64,000 bases of DNA from Begonia masoniana. Lineage: Eukaryota; Streptophyta; Magnoliopsida; Cucurbitales; Begoniaceae. The translations under genes were made by a program, and so were the position numbers. Below, in pieces: positions 32,952 to 45,050 of this stretch. The first letter of the stretch is position 1. The number at the start of each line of letters is the position of its first letter. The DNA lies in the NCBI GenBank assembly GCA_022432975.1, contig CM039512.1:43871124-43935123 (forward strand), read 5' to 3'. The notes under the pieces were generated by a model that was not told the DNA's origin, made no database searches, and saw only the letters and a program-made list of their open reading frames with translations.

Positions 32952-35120
32952 ATGGAATCCCTAGATGCCATGGATGAAGACGACGACGTTTTCTTGGACT
33001 TCGTCGACGAATTTGATGATTCTGCCCTCGATCAGCCGGAATGTTCCGCTTCCGGTTCTCCGCTTTCTCAGTCCGAGAATTTTGTCGACCAACTCGACGA
33101 TCCTAAACCATCCCCTGGGACTCCGGCTTCGGTCACCTCCCTGCGCCGTCGAAGATCCGGTCGTTCAGGGATTTCTGTTGGTGATTCGAGTGTGGAGTCT
33201 TCTATCTTTTCTGACATTGATGCGACTGGTTATGTGAAGAAGAAGAGGTTCAGAGACAGAAAATGGAGAATCTCAAAAAATCTGAATCTCAAGGAAAAGG
33301 AGCAACTGGACAGGTCTGAGTCTGTTCAGGAATTAGACAAGTTCAATGGTGTACCGACCGACGTTGATAAACAGGGAGATGAGGAATCGATCCTGACTAC
33401 CGCAAATGGTCTCCAAGATGGTGACTCCATTGACTCAGTTGTGGAACTCGGTGATTCTTCTTACAATTGGCTAGTCTCCGTAGCAGGATTTATGATTAAG
33501 GCAATTGATTTTCAGATAAACTTGTTCGTTTCTTTCGTAACGTTTCCCATCTGGTTTTTCTATAACTCATACGCCTTTATCACGGATCCTTTTCAAACAA
33601 TGAGGCTTGGAAAAGCTTACATAGTGGAAAAACTGTTTAAAATGTGGGGTATTGTTCGTCGTAGTCTTAGTCCTGTATTATTGGAATGGTTGAAAGAACA
33701 CGAATCTATTTGGAACATTTTGCTGCGTTGTGGATGGGGTTTGCTTTGGTCGAGTTTTGTGTGTTTGGTTTTGTGCAGTCTTTTAGTTTCTGCGCTAGTT
33801 ATAAGTGGGTTGTTTATGAGAAAAGTGGTGCAAGAGCCTATTCAGATTAAAGAAACGTTGAGTTTCGATTACACTAAGCATAACCCAGTTGCCTATATGC
33901 TCATCTCAGCATGCCCCTGTGCTTTATGTGACACGAACAGTGAATTAGATGTTGATATGCGGGAGAGAAATTTGTTGAAGGCAATTCCGCGTTATCATAA
34001 ATTGCAGGCGACTGTTTCGTTGACTTTGCCAGAGTCGGAGTACAACAGAAATCTGGGTGTTTTTCAGGTAATTCTTTTATTGAAATGAAAAGAGCTTCAA
34101 ATCTTGAATTAGACTGTTGCATGACGCTGTAGTTTATTCGAGTCAAATTGAGCTTTATTGCATAGTTAACTGAAGCACATCACTCCACCAAATTTCATGT
34201 TATACTTAAAATCTACTCATCGCACGAATCCGAGATTGGTATAGTTTTCCTTCGTTGAATTTTAAAAGAGTTGCTCCATTACATAATCATGTAACATCCC
34301 TCAGTGGCCGACTTTTATCTTCTTGATTTTTTGCAAACAATGTTGAGGTGAGCAATCAATGTGTTTTCCTATGGTGCATCAATGAAGTTTGTTGAGTTTG
34401 AATGCTGACTGCAGTTATTCAGAATTACACGAACAACTTAGAATAATCAGAAAACTGAGAGCTATAAAATATAATATGCTAAATACTGAATCTAGCTGAT
34501 CGCTTTTCTTAAAACTTATGGCACTATTTAGGAAAAATTTTGGGCCTGTAATTCAAATTTTTCTTGGTTGTGCTTTGTTCTTAAAATATTTATTTGAAGT
34601 TTTAATGCTCACATTATGTTCAATTACTATTATACAGGTTAGGGTAGACTTTCTTTCTGCAACTGGCAAGGTTCTTGCTGGCTCAAGCCATCCATGTATG
34701 TTGAAATTCAAGAGTGAGCCTATACGGCTTTTGCTGACCTTTCTTAAAATTGCTCCTCTGGTAACTGGGTATGCATCAGAATCTCAGACGCTCAATCTGA
34801 AGATTAGAGGTTTTACCGAAGGCAATATCCCTACAGCTTGTGTGAAGGTGACAATCAGACAACGAGCTGAATATCGCCCTGGTGCTGGTATCCCTGAAGT
34901 ATACGACGCATCCATAATTCTCGAATCAGAACTTCCTCTGGTTGGAAGGGTCATTTGGAATTGGAAGAAAACTATATTTGTATGGATCAGCATGCTATTA
35001 TTTATAATGGAGTTGCTGTTTACTCTGGTTTTTTGCTCTCCATTTCTCATTCGGAAAATAAGAAGGGAAGAATCGATCACATCTTCCCACAGAGAAATCA
35101 GCCGAGAAGAAATTTTCTGA
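32952..35120 (+). CDS. SEIPIN2: Seipin (plant SEIPIN2/3 type), 532 aa
   Basis: Two exons, 32952-34067 and 34638-35120, join in frame at FQ/VRVDF. Residues 1-170 are an acidic, serine-rich soluble extension (DEDDDVFLDFVDEF) as in the long plant seipins. Hydrophobic segments lie at about 171-208, 252-285 (GLLWSSFVCLVLCSLLVSAL) and 483-508 (VWISMLLFIMELLFTLVF). The luminal seipin domain lies between the last two (YHKLQATVSLTLPESEYNRNLGVFQ, then LAGSSHPCMLKFKSEPIRLL). Seipins form rings in the ER membrane at lipid droplet contacts and control droplet budding and size. Length is near that of Arabidopsis SEIPIN2 from memory. SEIPIN2 versus SEIPIN3 cannot be settled here. Confidence 0.93.
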
Positions 35121-35312
35121 GAACTTGATTGATGGTAAAATCTTATCCTCTCAGCTGCAATTTTTATAGATGATTTTGAATATTTGACTGTAAATCTGTT
35201 GTAATTACACTTGAAACTGATGTAAGATAAGAAAATCACGTTCATATGTCATTGAGATGGGTACAAAAAGATTGGATTGTTTTGGTATTCGAGACCATTA
35301 ATGATGATGAGA

Positions 35313-35361
35313 TCAACTTATACCTCTCTTTCTCTCTCCTACCTCTCTCTCTCTCTTTCTG
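35313..35361. repeat. CT-rich microsatellite between seipin and NIP
   Basis: A run of CTCTCT and TTTCTC in the short gap between the two convergent genes. It probably falls in the 3' UTR of one or both. Confidence 0.7.
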
Positions 35362-35503
35362 CAGGTGGAGATGGAGCTGATTCTTGTGAAACAAAATCAA
35401 ACTTTCTTCTTTGATAGGATTTAGCAAAATACATATGAATTCCTCCCTACCTATTGGAGTAAATTACACAGAAAAAAGAAAAGTTGAAGAAACTTGATCA
35501 AAA

Positions 35504-36827
35504 TCAATTTTTGGAAGCAGCCCTTCTGAGGAAAGAGGAAGATTTGGTGATTTCTCTCAAGGGTTTGTCAGTGAATCTGATGATGTTGTAGACCCATGCA
35601 CCGGATATTGCCCCAAGAATTGGACCCACTATGTATATCCATAATCCTCTGTAATGGCTGTAGACCAGAGCTGGCCCTAAGCTTCTGGCTGGATTCATCG
35701 ATGCTCCTGTAATTGGCCTGTAAAATGATTATATTTATAAGTCTGTTTTTCAGAATATTTGATTTAATCGTGAGAAGAAATGAATAGTACCCTGCAAACA
35801 ACACGTTTAGAAGCACCGTTGACCCTACTGCAATACCTGCAAGCTCCCCAATCTGAACCAAATCAAAGTTTCAGCATTACAAATGAACAATTCTCGGATT
35901 AATCATTATCAACGCTCGCTGAGCCGGGGTCGTTAAACTCACCGCACGATTGTCGGTGGCCACGCCGGAGACTACGAACATGAGGTAAAATGTTATTATG
36001 AATTCAATGATGAGTGACTGCATATTTGATCCAGAAGGAGCCGTTCCCACAAAATGGTCTGGTTTGTCGCTGAATATTAGTTTAATGGTCCCACTTGCTA
36101 GGGTTGATCCGAGGATCTGAGCTAATACATATGGCCCTACCTGAAAATAAAAAATCATTAAAAGCATAATCAATCTTGTAAGTCCTACCCAAATGTTGGA
36201 AATCACTCTCACTATCGCTCTCTAGAAGATAGTCAAAGGGGTGACTCTCCTGTTTCAATGGAAAGAGAGACAGAGGACTGAAAGTCTTACCAAAATACAA
36301 CAAATGAAATGAAATTCTCTCTCTCTCTCTATCTATCTCTCTCTAGAATTGAGAAATCAGGAAAAGGATTGCGAGAGTAGAGAGAGAGAGGACGATGATG
36401 ACCTGTATCCATGAAAATCTTTTAGTGGAAGCGAAGGCAATGGTGACAGCGGGGTTGAAATGAGCGCCGGAGATATGGCCGAGAGAGTAGATCATCACCA
36501 TCACGACAAGTCCCCAAACGATCGAAATCCCAGGAAGAGTCACCACTTTGTCCTCATTCAGATTCACCGCCACAGACGAACACCCTGCAAATATCAGAAA
36601 ATACGTCCCCAACACCTCCGCAATTATCTGTTTCAAATCCAAACACACACAAAGTTCAGATTTTTCAGAAGATATCATGAGAAAAGAGTTGATCAATGGG
36701 ATTACAGCGGAGTTATATCAACCTTCTGGATGAAAGGTACAGATAAAATCGAGGAGGATGGACAGTCGGCCTTCTCCACATCGTCTTTCACGTTAAAAAC
36801 CACTGCATGGTCTGAATTTTCCGCCAT
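35504..36827 (-). CDS. NIP1: NIP-type aquaporin (nodulin-26-like intrinsic protein), 267 aa
   Basis: Five exons on the minus strand: 36827-36723, 36627-36403, 36140-35943, 35852-35791, 35717-35504. Every junction is GT..AG and in frame. Six membrane helices fit the MIP fold. Both pore boxes are present: SGAHFNPAV (Asn93) and SGAxxNPA-type GASMNPAR (Asn205, Arg208). The selectivity filter reads Trp at helix 2 (IVWGLVV), Ala in loop E and Arg208, the Trp-Val-Ala-Arg pattern of NIP subgroup I. These channels pass glycerol, ammonia, lactic acid or metalloid acids at plasma or ER membranes. The N-terminus is short. The C-terminus ends in a basic, serine-rich tail ([12 protein letters not shown]) resembling the phosphorylated tail of nodulin 26. 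Confidence 0.93.
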
Positions 36828-38716
36828 TAATGATGGATTAAGCAACACCCGAGCAGAGAGAGTAAAAGAGAGAAGAAGAAGACGAAGAGAGCAGGGTCGA
36901 AAATCACAGCTCGTATCTCAATTTATGGATACCCAGAACTCAAAAAGGCAAGAAAAGAGCAAATATAGAAAGAGGAAGAGAGAGAAAGGCAGAGGGAGAG
37001 ATAGATTTCTAGAAAGAGAAACAGATTAACCACGAGGATTTTTATGTATTTTCAAGAATTAAACACTGAAGATATGGTTGGCAAAAAGTGATTTCGTTTC
37101 ATGGATGGATGATGGAAGAGATAAAAGGAATTGAAGGCTTCTGCTGTATGCAACTACCCACCGGAAAGACAGATAAACATGAATGGTCAACCATAATTAT
37201 TTAATCAAGATTAACATCAGTTAAAATTGTCATTATTACCTGGATTAAAGGTCATCAGATCATGTTGGACAGAATAAAATTATGAAATATAACATCTTTG
37301 ATTTAGATAAGAAGGAAAAGTGTACTTTTGGTAAACAAGAAATGATAAGTTTGATTTTATTTTTATCTCTCCAATTAGTACGAAAGATTGTAATTACCAT
37401 ATTTATCCTTTGCTAAAAACTAATTTCCATATTTGAATAATTTTACACATATTACATTTAGTGCTCTCCATGCGAGAAGTGGCGTCACGTTGATGGATGT
37501 TATACGAAAGCAAAAAATTAGATAAAAGTACAATTTAAACCTTGAAATTGATAACAAGGGTCACGAGTGGACAGAGACAAATATTTTTCCAATGAGATAT
37601 TAATTTTTAATAATGTTATGTTTACTTTTTAATCTTATATTCCGACTTGATGTAATTAATATAATATAATAAATTACAAATAATTCAAATAAATAATTAA
37701 TAGCATCGATCAATATTTGTCACGTCAAAGTGTAGAATTAGAGAGTAAACGTAACATTATTATTAAATTTTGCTATTTAGAAATTGATTAAATCTTTATT
37801 ATTATATTTCAAATAAATGGTTAAGATTGGTCAACAATGCCATGAAAATGTGATGATTTTTTACCTTTTTAATGGCCTTTTTTTTCTTTCTCTTACTAGT
37901 TTAGATTCTACCTCAATTTTAATTGTTTAATTATTGGTTGAATAAATCTAACTATTATATTTAACATCAAAGGGGTAGATTTAACTATTATATATATCAT
38001 TTTGACATTATTTATCTATCAACTACAATTGGGTGTATTGATGCGACCAATTCGGTTGGAACCGACCAAATGCGAACAAACTAATATTGTCAATTTGATT
38101 CGCTTTGGTTCCAAATTTAGAAGAATTGAATTTTAAACCAATGAAATTAAAGGTTCTTGTTCGGGTTACGATTCTAAAAAAAAGGTTGAAACTACACCGA
38201 ATTGGTATCTCGGTCACGCAAGTTTTTTTTTTTTTTTATATATAATTTGTGAAAAATAATACAAGTTAATCCGAGCAAAAACGAAGGCAAAATTAAAAAC
38301 AATTATAGGTAAACTCAAATCTATAAAACATAACTTATTTTATAAGTTTGAATTTATTTCTACCAAAAGTAGAGTAGATCAACAAAAACAGGAAATAGCA
38401 GATTATTAGCTGTTGGTGTATTATTTTGTTTATTTTATTGAAATACAGGGAGATAAGCAATTGTTAGAAATGGGAGCAATTATAAGGGACTGAGATGGTG
38501 TTGGGAGTTGAATGGTTCAAATTGTTGGGTCCGGTAACTACTGACTTTAACAACTTGACAATACAGTTTGTAAGGGAAACATAAACAAGTGGTTTTAAAA
38601 GTACATCAACTTTGATTTTATCATCAAAACTAATCAGATAAGCATCAAGGAACAGACCATCCAAACTTGGGAGCAGTAAAGTTTTGTGATTAAATTACTC
38701 ATATATGATTTGAGAT
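36828..38716. other. NIP promoter and intergenic DNA
   Basis: The first 200 bp are purine-rich (AGAGAG, GAAGAAG) and belong to the NIP leader and promoter. The rest is AT-rich with no supported gene. A segment near 38040-38215 has GGTTCCAAC/GGTTGGAACC-like repeats but no domain. Confidence 0.5.
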
Positions 38717-39265
38717 TCAGTATAATCGGGGAAGAGCTAATAGAGTAGCAGACGAGTTGTCTCGACGTGGTGAGATTGTTGCTTCACAGGACCCGAACTC
38801 TATATGTTTGCTTTAACTCAGATTCATTGTAAACTATTGGATAGTTTAAAGCTTGAGATAGAAAATTTAGAGGAATTGGTTAAGTTGCAGCGTGATATTA
38901 TGATACAACCAGAGGTTTATCCTCAATATAAAACTTTAAATGGTCTGTTGTTGTTTGATGGGCATACAATAGTATGTATCATCATCCACAAATGGATGGC
39001 TAGACCCAATTAACTAATCGTATTCTGGAACAATATCGACACTGTATTGTTTTGGATTTTCTGACTTCTTAAGTTAAGTTTTTACATTGGGCGGAGTATT
39101 CTTATAATTCTTCAATTGGAAAATCAGCTTTTGAAGTGGTATATGGTAGGTTTTATGGTTTTACGAAAGTTAGGAAATGTAGCTTATAAATTGCAAATGC
39201 CAAATGTGTTTCATGTTTTTCTGTTGAAGGATTTTCATAGTGATTCTTCTCTACATTGTGCTCCT
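38717..39265 (+). pseudogene. Ty3-gypsy pol relic
   Basis: In broken plus-strand frames I read the RNase H end (NRVADELSRRGE-like), integrase core pieces (HPQMDGxTQ, LHWAEYSYNSSIGKSAFEVVYGR) and the integrase tail (NVAYKLQMPNVFHVFLLKDF). Parts between are deleted. It lies next to the glycosyltransferase fragment, in opposite orientation. Confidence 0.7.
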
Positions 39266-39277
39266 TGACCAGTGTAA

Positions 39278-39900
39278 TTACAGAATTACATCAATATAAC
39301 CACTCATGAAGTCTTCTTTCCTCGACAAACCTATGCATTTCCCATTATTTCTCTTCAACATTTCACAGACTTCATCTCCTTTACTCATTTGAGAAGCGGC
39401 CATTTTCATCTCTCTCAACTTCCTAGCCACGTTAAGCGCGCTAGCCAGAAGCCTAGTATTCAAAATCTGATCACCCAAATGAGGAACGAAAACAAATTGG
39501 AAATCACATATCAAGGACTCCCACATCGATCCAAATCCACAGTGGTTAACAAAACAACCGATTGATGGGTGTTGCAGAATCAATGGCTGTTGAACCCATC
39601 TGCCATGAACGACACCTCTCTCCCTTTCCCTTTCTTCGAAACCCTCTAGATATGCTTCATCGACTGAATCACACCCCATTGGAGGCTTCAAAGCTACAAA
39701 AAATGGAAACCCAGATAGCTCAAACCCTAAAAGAAGCTCTTTAAACTGATTCTTTTTTAAAATGTGTTTGCTACCAAAGGAACAAAAAATAACTGATTTG
39801 TTTGAACAATGAAAATCCATTGTTCCTGTTTCACCTCCAACTTTGATTATTTTGGTTCGTGTAAGATGGGCCCTATAAGTGAGCTCTTTGTTAATATTAT
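39278..39900 (-). pseudogene. UDP-glycosyltransferase, C-terminal fragment
   Basis: The clean frame 39820-39278 encodes VIFCSFGSKHILKKNQFKEL, ALKPP and the PSPG nucleotide-sugar-binding box from WVQQPLILQHPSIGCF through NHCGFGSMWESL to PHLGDQ (about residues 92-135). The style is that of UGT79/UGT91-type flavonoid glycosyltransferases. Upstream of 39820 a shifted frame continues with GPILHEP, then similarity stops at a T-rich run. The acceptor-binding N-terminal half is missing, and the C-terminus is altered after LNVAR. It is a truncated, frameshifted pseudogene. Confidence 0.85.
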
Positions 39901-40042
39901 TTTTTTTTTTTATGTATTTACGTAAATCTCTTTAGATTTCTTTGCAATTTCTGATCGAAATTTTATTTGATTCTTCTTTTTTTTTATATACAGCAAGCTC
40001 CAACAAGTTTTTTTTTTTTTTCTCAGGAGCGGGAGCTATCAG

Positions 40043-43000
40043 TGATGACTCTACTTAATATTAACTATAATAATCACAATTAAAATAATTAATTAGAAGT
40101 GATATAAAACACTTTATATGATAAAGTGAAAATTCTTTATTACAACACGTGAGAGTGGAAATTCAATAACAAATGCTATGAGGGTCGGATAATTTTGAAA
40201 CTTTACAGTGATAAACTGAACACATAAATGAAGTGATTAGCTTTATATTAGAAGCAATTGGACATATGCAATAAAAGTTATGCATGTTTGAAATTAATTG
40301 TGTCAGTTTTATCAAAAAACTGTACTGTTTTAGTAAATCACTCTAAATTAGATTTTAAAGTGGAAATTTAGAGAAAGTCATTGAAGAGAAAGTGTTCCTA
40401 ACATCTTAAAGTACATGACTATATGATAAAATTGACAACCAATGAGGTTCTGCGATGTGTCACAATTGGATTAGTGACTAATCATATGATTGAGATGTAA
40501 TTAAAGGATAAGGTTAACTAATCATGATTAATTAAGTTGACCTGGGAGATTAGCTTAATATTAATATAAATTAATTATTTTAAGCTAATTATCGTTAAAA
40601 GAAAATTAATATGATATTTTTATAATAATCCATGCAATGCAATGAATGGTAAAACAACAACTTCACATGGATAAAATAGGTAAAATGGTAGTTTCACCCT
40701 AAGATCTCTCTAGAAAGTGGTGGAAAAGACTAAAGATAAGCCATTTCGTGGTTCAAGTGAAAGAAAACAAAGTGATAGAGGGAGGAGAGAAAGAAGGAGA
40801 AAAGGAGAGAGAAGTGAAAATTGATGGGCAATAGGTAAGAATTGACCATTCACCCCTTGAAAAAAGTTCTTTCTCTCATCAAGAGGATCCATTTGAGCTA
40901 ATAATCAAAAGAAGAAAGTGAAGAATTAAAAGCCTTCATAGAGGTAAGAGTCTCTAATCTTTGTGTTTACTAAATTATGTTGAAATTCACATAATTTAAT
41001 TGAAGAAAATGATGATGTGGGAAAATTACCATTGAGGATTAATGGAACTTCATGTTGATGATTTTTTATGTTATTAGATGGATTGATTTGAAGAATTGAA
41101 ACAAAATGATATTGAATTAATTAGGTTCAAATGATGAAGCTTCGAATTAACATGTTTTAATAGTTGATTATATTAATGTGATGAAAGAATGGAAATTATA
41201 AATCTGGATGTTGAAGTTCGAACTTAACTGTTCAATATAATTGTATTAATATTTTGTAAAGGAGATTATTGAGTTTGGTTAAAACGGATTTGGTGAATTG
41301 AATATAGAAATCAAAATAGTGTCATTATGCATAAATATTGCATAATTGGAAGCATTAATATATAAAATCCTTAGTGATGATTTGAAATAGAATAAAATAT
41401 TTATTTAAGGATTATAAATCATGATTGAGGTTTTAGAGGAGTTTTTGGGCATAAGTTGAGACATGTTTAGTTTAGTGGGTGCCTAGATAAAAATAAGTTC
41501 ATAAGTCATGCATCATATTGCTTGTCATTTAATAAATATTTATATGTTTATACTACATACATTATTAGAATGTATTTTGCATTTAACATATGCATAGTGA
41601 AGATGTTTAAATCATGAAACTATTTATATATGTAAATGGTATTACGAGAGGTATGATTGGTCACATTTGAACCCAATATATATCTCACCTGTCATGTATT
41701 GTGTGACGTATGTAAAGTCAAAAAATAGAAGAGCAGTGACTGTGAGCCCCTATTGGGTTGCAAATCTCTAACTCTCCGGAGGTATATTGTGACGTGCAGA
41801 CACTACTGTGAAATAGTCAGTATGATGAACGTATGTGTGCGGCTTTACATATTGAGATTATGGATCATGTATATCAGCATTCACATCACATGTTGATATA
41901 ATTTATGCATATTAACATTCACATAACATGTTAATATTGTATTTGATAAATATGAAATCAATTAAATAATATGGTGCACACACTTGCATTGAATCACTTA
42001 TCATGTCACGAATACTGTGTGAGAGTTGCATTTCATACTCATTACATATAGTTGAGTATACAATGGGCATTTGGTAAGTTGAAGTATCTAGGCAATGATC
42101 TATATATTATGTGTCTAGATATATTCACTTGTATGAATTACATAATTCCTACATATAGAGGAATGTAATAAACATAAATTGAATTAGACCTTTATCATAG
42201 ATATTTAGTGATTTTGTGAAAGATGTGATATAGAAATGAAATAAATATGGTCAAATATACATCATGAAATGAATGTGTAAAACATAATTAGATATTAAAT
42301 ATAAATATTTAGATAGTCTTGGTTAAATAAAAACTATGAAATAAAAAGGATAAACTATAAATGATAATGAAGTTTTTTATGATAATAACTAGTGATGGAA
42401 ATATAGTGAATAAAGATGAGCGGCACAAGAGCATGAAAAAAGAGTTTAGTTATGCTATGATTATCTAAATCATATGTCTAAGCATTAACATAAATGCACA
42501 ATACACTTTTTACATAAAGAGGCATGACACATAGTTAACATTAATAATAAATGTTTAGAGAAATTTATAATATTTAAAAACATGGGATGTGTGATCATGA
42601 GTGTTGATAAATGGAAGAGATGATTGTGATAACTAATCATGTAGAGTAATTAGTACATGATTAAATTTCAGTTTAGTTTGGTCAACCTTTAGATTATGAT
42701 TCTTACTAAGCTTTATAAAACTCACTCTGTTGTTTTCTTCAATATTTCAAGAACAAGTGGTGACAGCTCATGAGATAAAGGTAAAAACATAATGGATTAA
42801 AGAGTTCAACACAACTTAGACACAATAGAATTTTATTTTGGATTCTCTCTTTTCATGTATCAGTTTTGTATGATTCATATTTGTAAAATAAATTGTAAAT
42901 AAAGTCTTGTACATAATGAAACTTGTGTATATAAACTGTGAGTTTGTTTTACAATTTATTGCAGCCTAGTCACATGTAATTCTGATGCATCGATGATTTA

Positions 43001-43073
43001 TTTAGCATTCTGTAGGTGGAGAATTCACGTTGCTATCTTGGTCTTCGAGGGCGTCGAAATCAAGGTCATTACA
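40043..43073. repeat. LTR-like block, possible solo gypsy LTR of about 3 kb
   Basis: The right edge ends GTCATTACA, the usual terminus of this class of plant gypsy LTR. The left edge TGATGACTCTACTTAATATTA resembles the matching start TGTAATGAC.. with a change. Near 42700 is CTTACTAAGCTTTATAAAACTCACTC, a sequence style common in such LTRs. No coding sequence is present in 3 kb. I could not find a matching target duplication, so the limits are uncertain. Confidence 0.5.
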
Positions 43074-43473
43074 AACAAACGCTTGTTGAGGGTTATTTTG
43101 TTAATAGAATACAGTTTAAAGACGAGGTATTAATAAATGGAAATTAAAGGGAGGTTTGTCAATGGCCTCCATAGTTTAAAGTTTTTTTTTTGTTAATCAT
43201 CTTAATTCTTTTTGTTTATTACTTACTAGAATGTATTTTAAACACATTTAAGAATTTATTATTTTAAATTGTAATTCTGGTCCAATTATTAGATTAGTAA
43301 AATTCATAATATTAACTTAGTGTTATGGTCCAAGGACAATTAATTCATTGTACAACTATTGACTGCACTTTATTTATTATTATCTTAAGTGTCTCGCCAA
43401 TACGCCAATCAATTTACAGAAAAATCAATTTAACGACTCATTTAATTTTTTTTTCCTAATTTGGAAACTCTAA

Positions 43474-43870
43474 GAGCATCTCCAACGGAGTGCTATCTAA
43501 GTTGATTGTCAGACTTGCTCTGACAAGCAATAGCAACCATCATTGCTCTTCTCATTGGAGAGCAACGATGGTTGCTCAAGAGTTGCTTTTTTAAGCAACC
43601 CTTGAGCCACGGTTAAAATTAATTTTTTAATAAATTTTATTTTTTTGTTTATTTATTTTAATTAGATTAAATATTATATGTAAAAAAAATTAATATTAAA
43701 ATTAATATAAAATTATTTTATAAGTAACGGATTAGGAGTGCTATCATTGGAGTCCAAGATTGCTTGAGGTTACTTAAGAGATGAGGTGGAAGAAAAAGAA
43801 TGCAATTTATTTAAATAATATTAATTTATTTGATAGCAACTCCAACAGGTTGCTATCGTTGGAGTTGCTC
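43474..43870. mobile_element. 397-bp PIF/Harbinger-like MITE
   Basis: Terminal inverted repeats GAGCATCTCCAACG and CGTTGGAGTTGCTC enclose an AT-rich non-coding body. The element is flanked on both sides by TAA (43471-43473 and 43871-43873), the 3-bp duplication of PIF/Harbinger insertions. Additional inner inverted segments (GAGCAACGATGGTTGCTC, TAGCAACCTGTTGGAG-type) would extend the hairpin. No transposase is encoded. Confidence 0.88.
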
Positions 43871-43873
43871 TAA

Positions 43874-45050
43874 CTGAAAAATCAAAAACTCTGACGAATT
43901 GCAAAAACTTGTTAATTAAAGTTCAAAACAAAGCAAATCAAGAAATTAAAACTTTTAAATATAAATATAGAAATCATAAAATGTTATTAAAATTATATGG
44001 AAATTAATAATATGAAAGTGTCAATATAACTAAAATTGTTCCAAGTATGAAAAAAACTAACAAAAATGACAATAATAAATATTTAAATTTTAACCATTTG
44101 ATTTCTTTATTTCACTTCGTTCGATTCTTTGCTCCCTTGAAACGGGAAGATCTTCCATCAGCAACAACTCTTACTTTGTCATAAATTCACGTACATTACA
44201 AAACGCAACAACTCTTACTTTGTTATAAATTCACGTACATTACAAAACTAATAAGAAGAAACACATCTCAATATACAAAATATGTATCTATTCACACAAT
44301 TTATACACATTGTTCATTATTATTAACATCTCATATGTTTCCACTCTTTTCTATTTTGCATTGAGCATTGATACTGTCATGATAGATAGGGTCGACTTTC
44401 ACCAAGTTCCTAAATACCACGCTCACTATTTGCTCCCCTATTTTCGCACTGTCATGCAAGGGTTAATCATGTAGACTTCATGCCTGCACTGCATATTATG
44501 GTCGTCATGCATCGCTCACTCCATACAGTGCATTTGGTGAAACTCATATAGAACCCGTCCAAGGAAACTCAATAACAACCATCTTAGCTCTATCTCAACG
44601 ATTCATTAGATTTCGTAGATTTGGTTAGTCTAGCCTCCCTAAGACCAACTAACTTCTCTCTTTTCAAACTCAGGATTATGTTCTTTGTTTATTAACCTTA
44701 TTTACTATAATACAATCTTTGACAATAATAACTAAATTTTTTATTCAACAGTACATTGCATGCATACATATATGTATGTATATGCGTATAAAGTATTTTA
44801 TAATATGCTTTGTAATATAGGGTCAGGGGCTAAAACTAATATTTTACTTGCTTAGATTCATAGAGTGCAAATACTGCTCGTTAAAGTGTTGGAAACTTTT
44901 TTCTACCGATAAAAATATTTCTCTTTATTAATATATAAAATTTCTAATTACATCTAAACTTAACCGCCCTGCTAATTCTTTCACTTTCTAACTCTATTGA
45001 TTTTATTTTTCGACAATCTTAATATAATAGTTCATAAATAATTACGCTAG
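43874..45050. other. Intergenic DNA without supported genes
   Basis: AT-rich apart from a moderately GC-balanced patch near 44380-44660 that I could not assign. It contains the 44-bp duplication listed separately. Confidence 0.45.
44161..44248. repeat. 44-bp tandem duplication
   Basis: Two adjacent copies of a unit starting GCAACAACTCTTACTTTGT (44161-44204 and 44205-44248) differ at one base. Confidence 0.93.

Noticed and set aside
34784..35245. 153-codon minus-strand ORF opposite seipin exon 2
   Set aside because: Antisense shadow of a conserved coding exon with no domain of its own.
36460..37029. 189-codon plus-strand ORF over the NIP first exons and leader
   Set aside because: Antisense shadow followed by purine-rich leader translated as Arg/Lys/Glu repeats.
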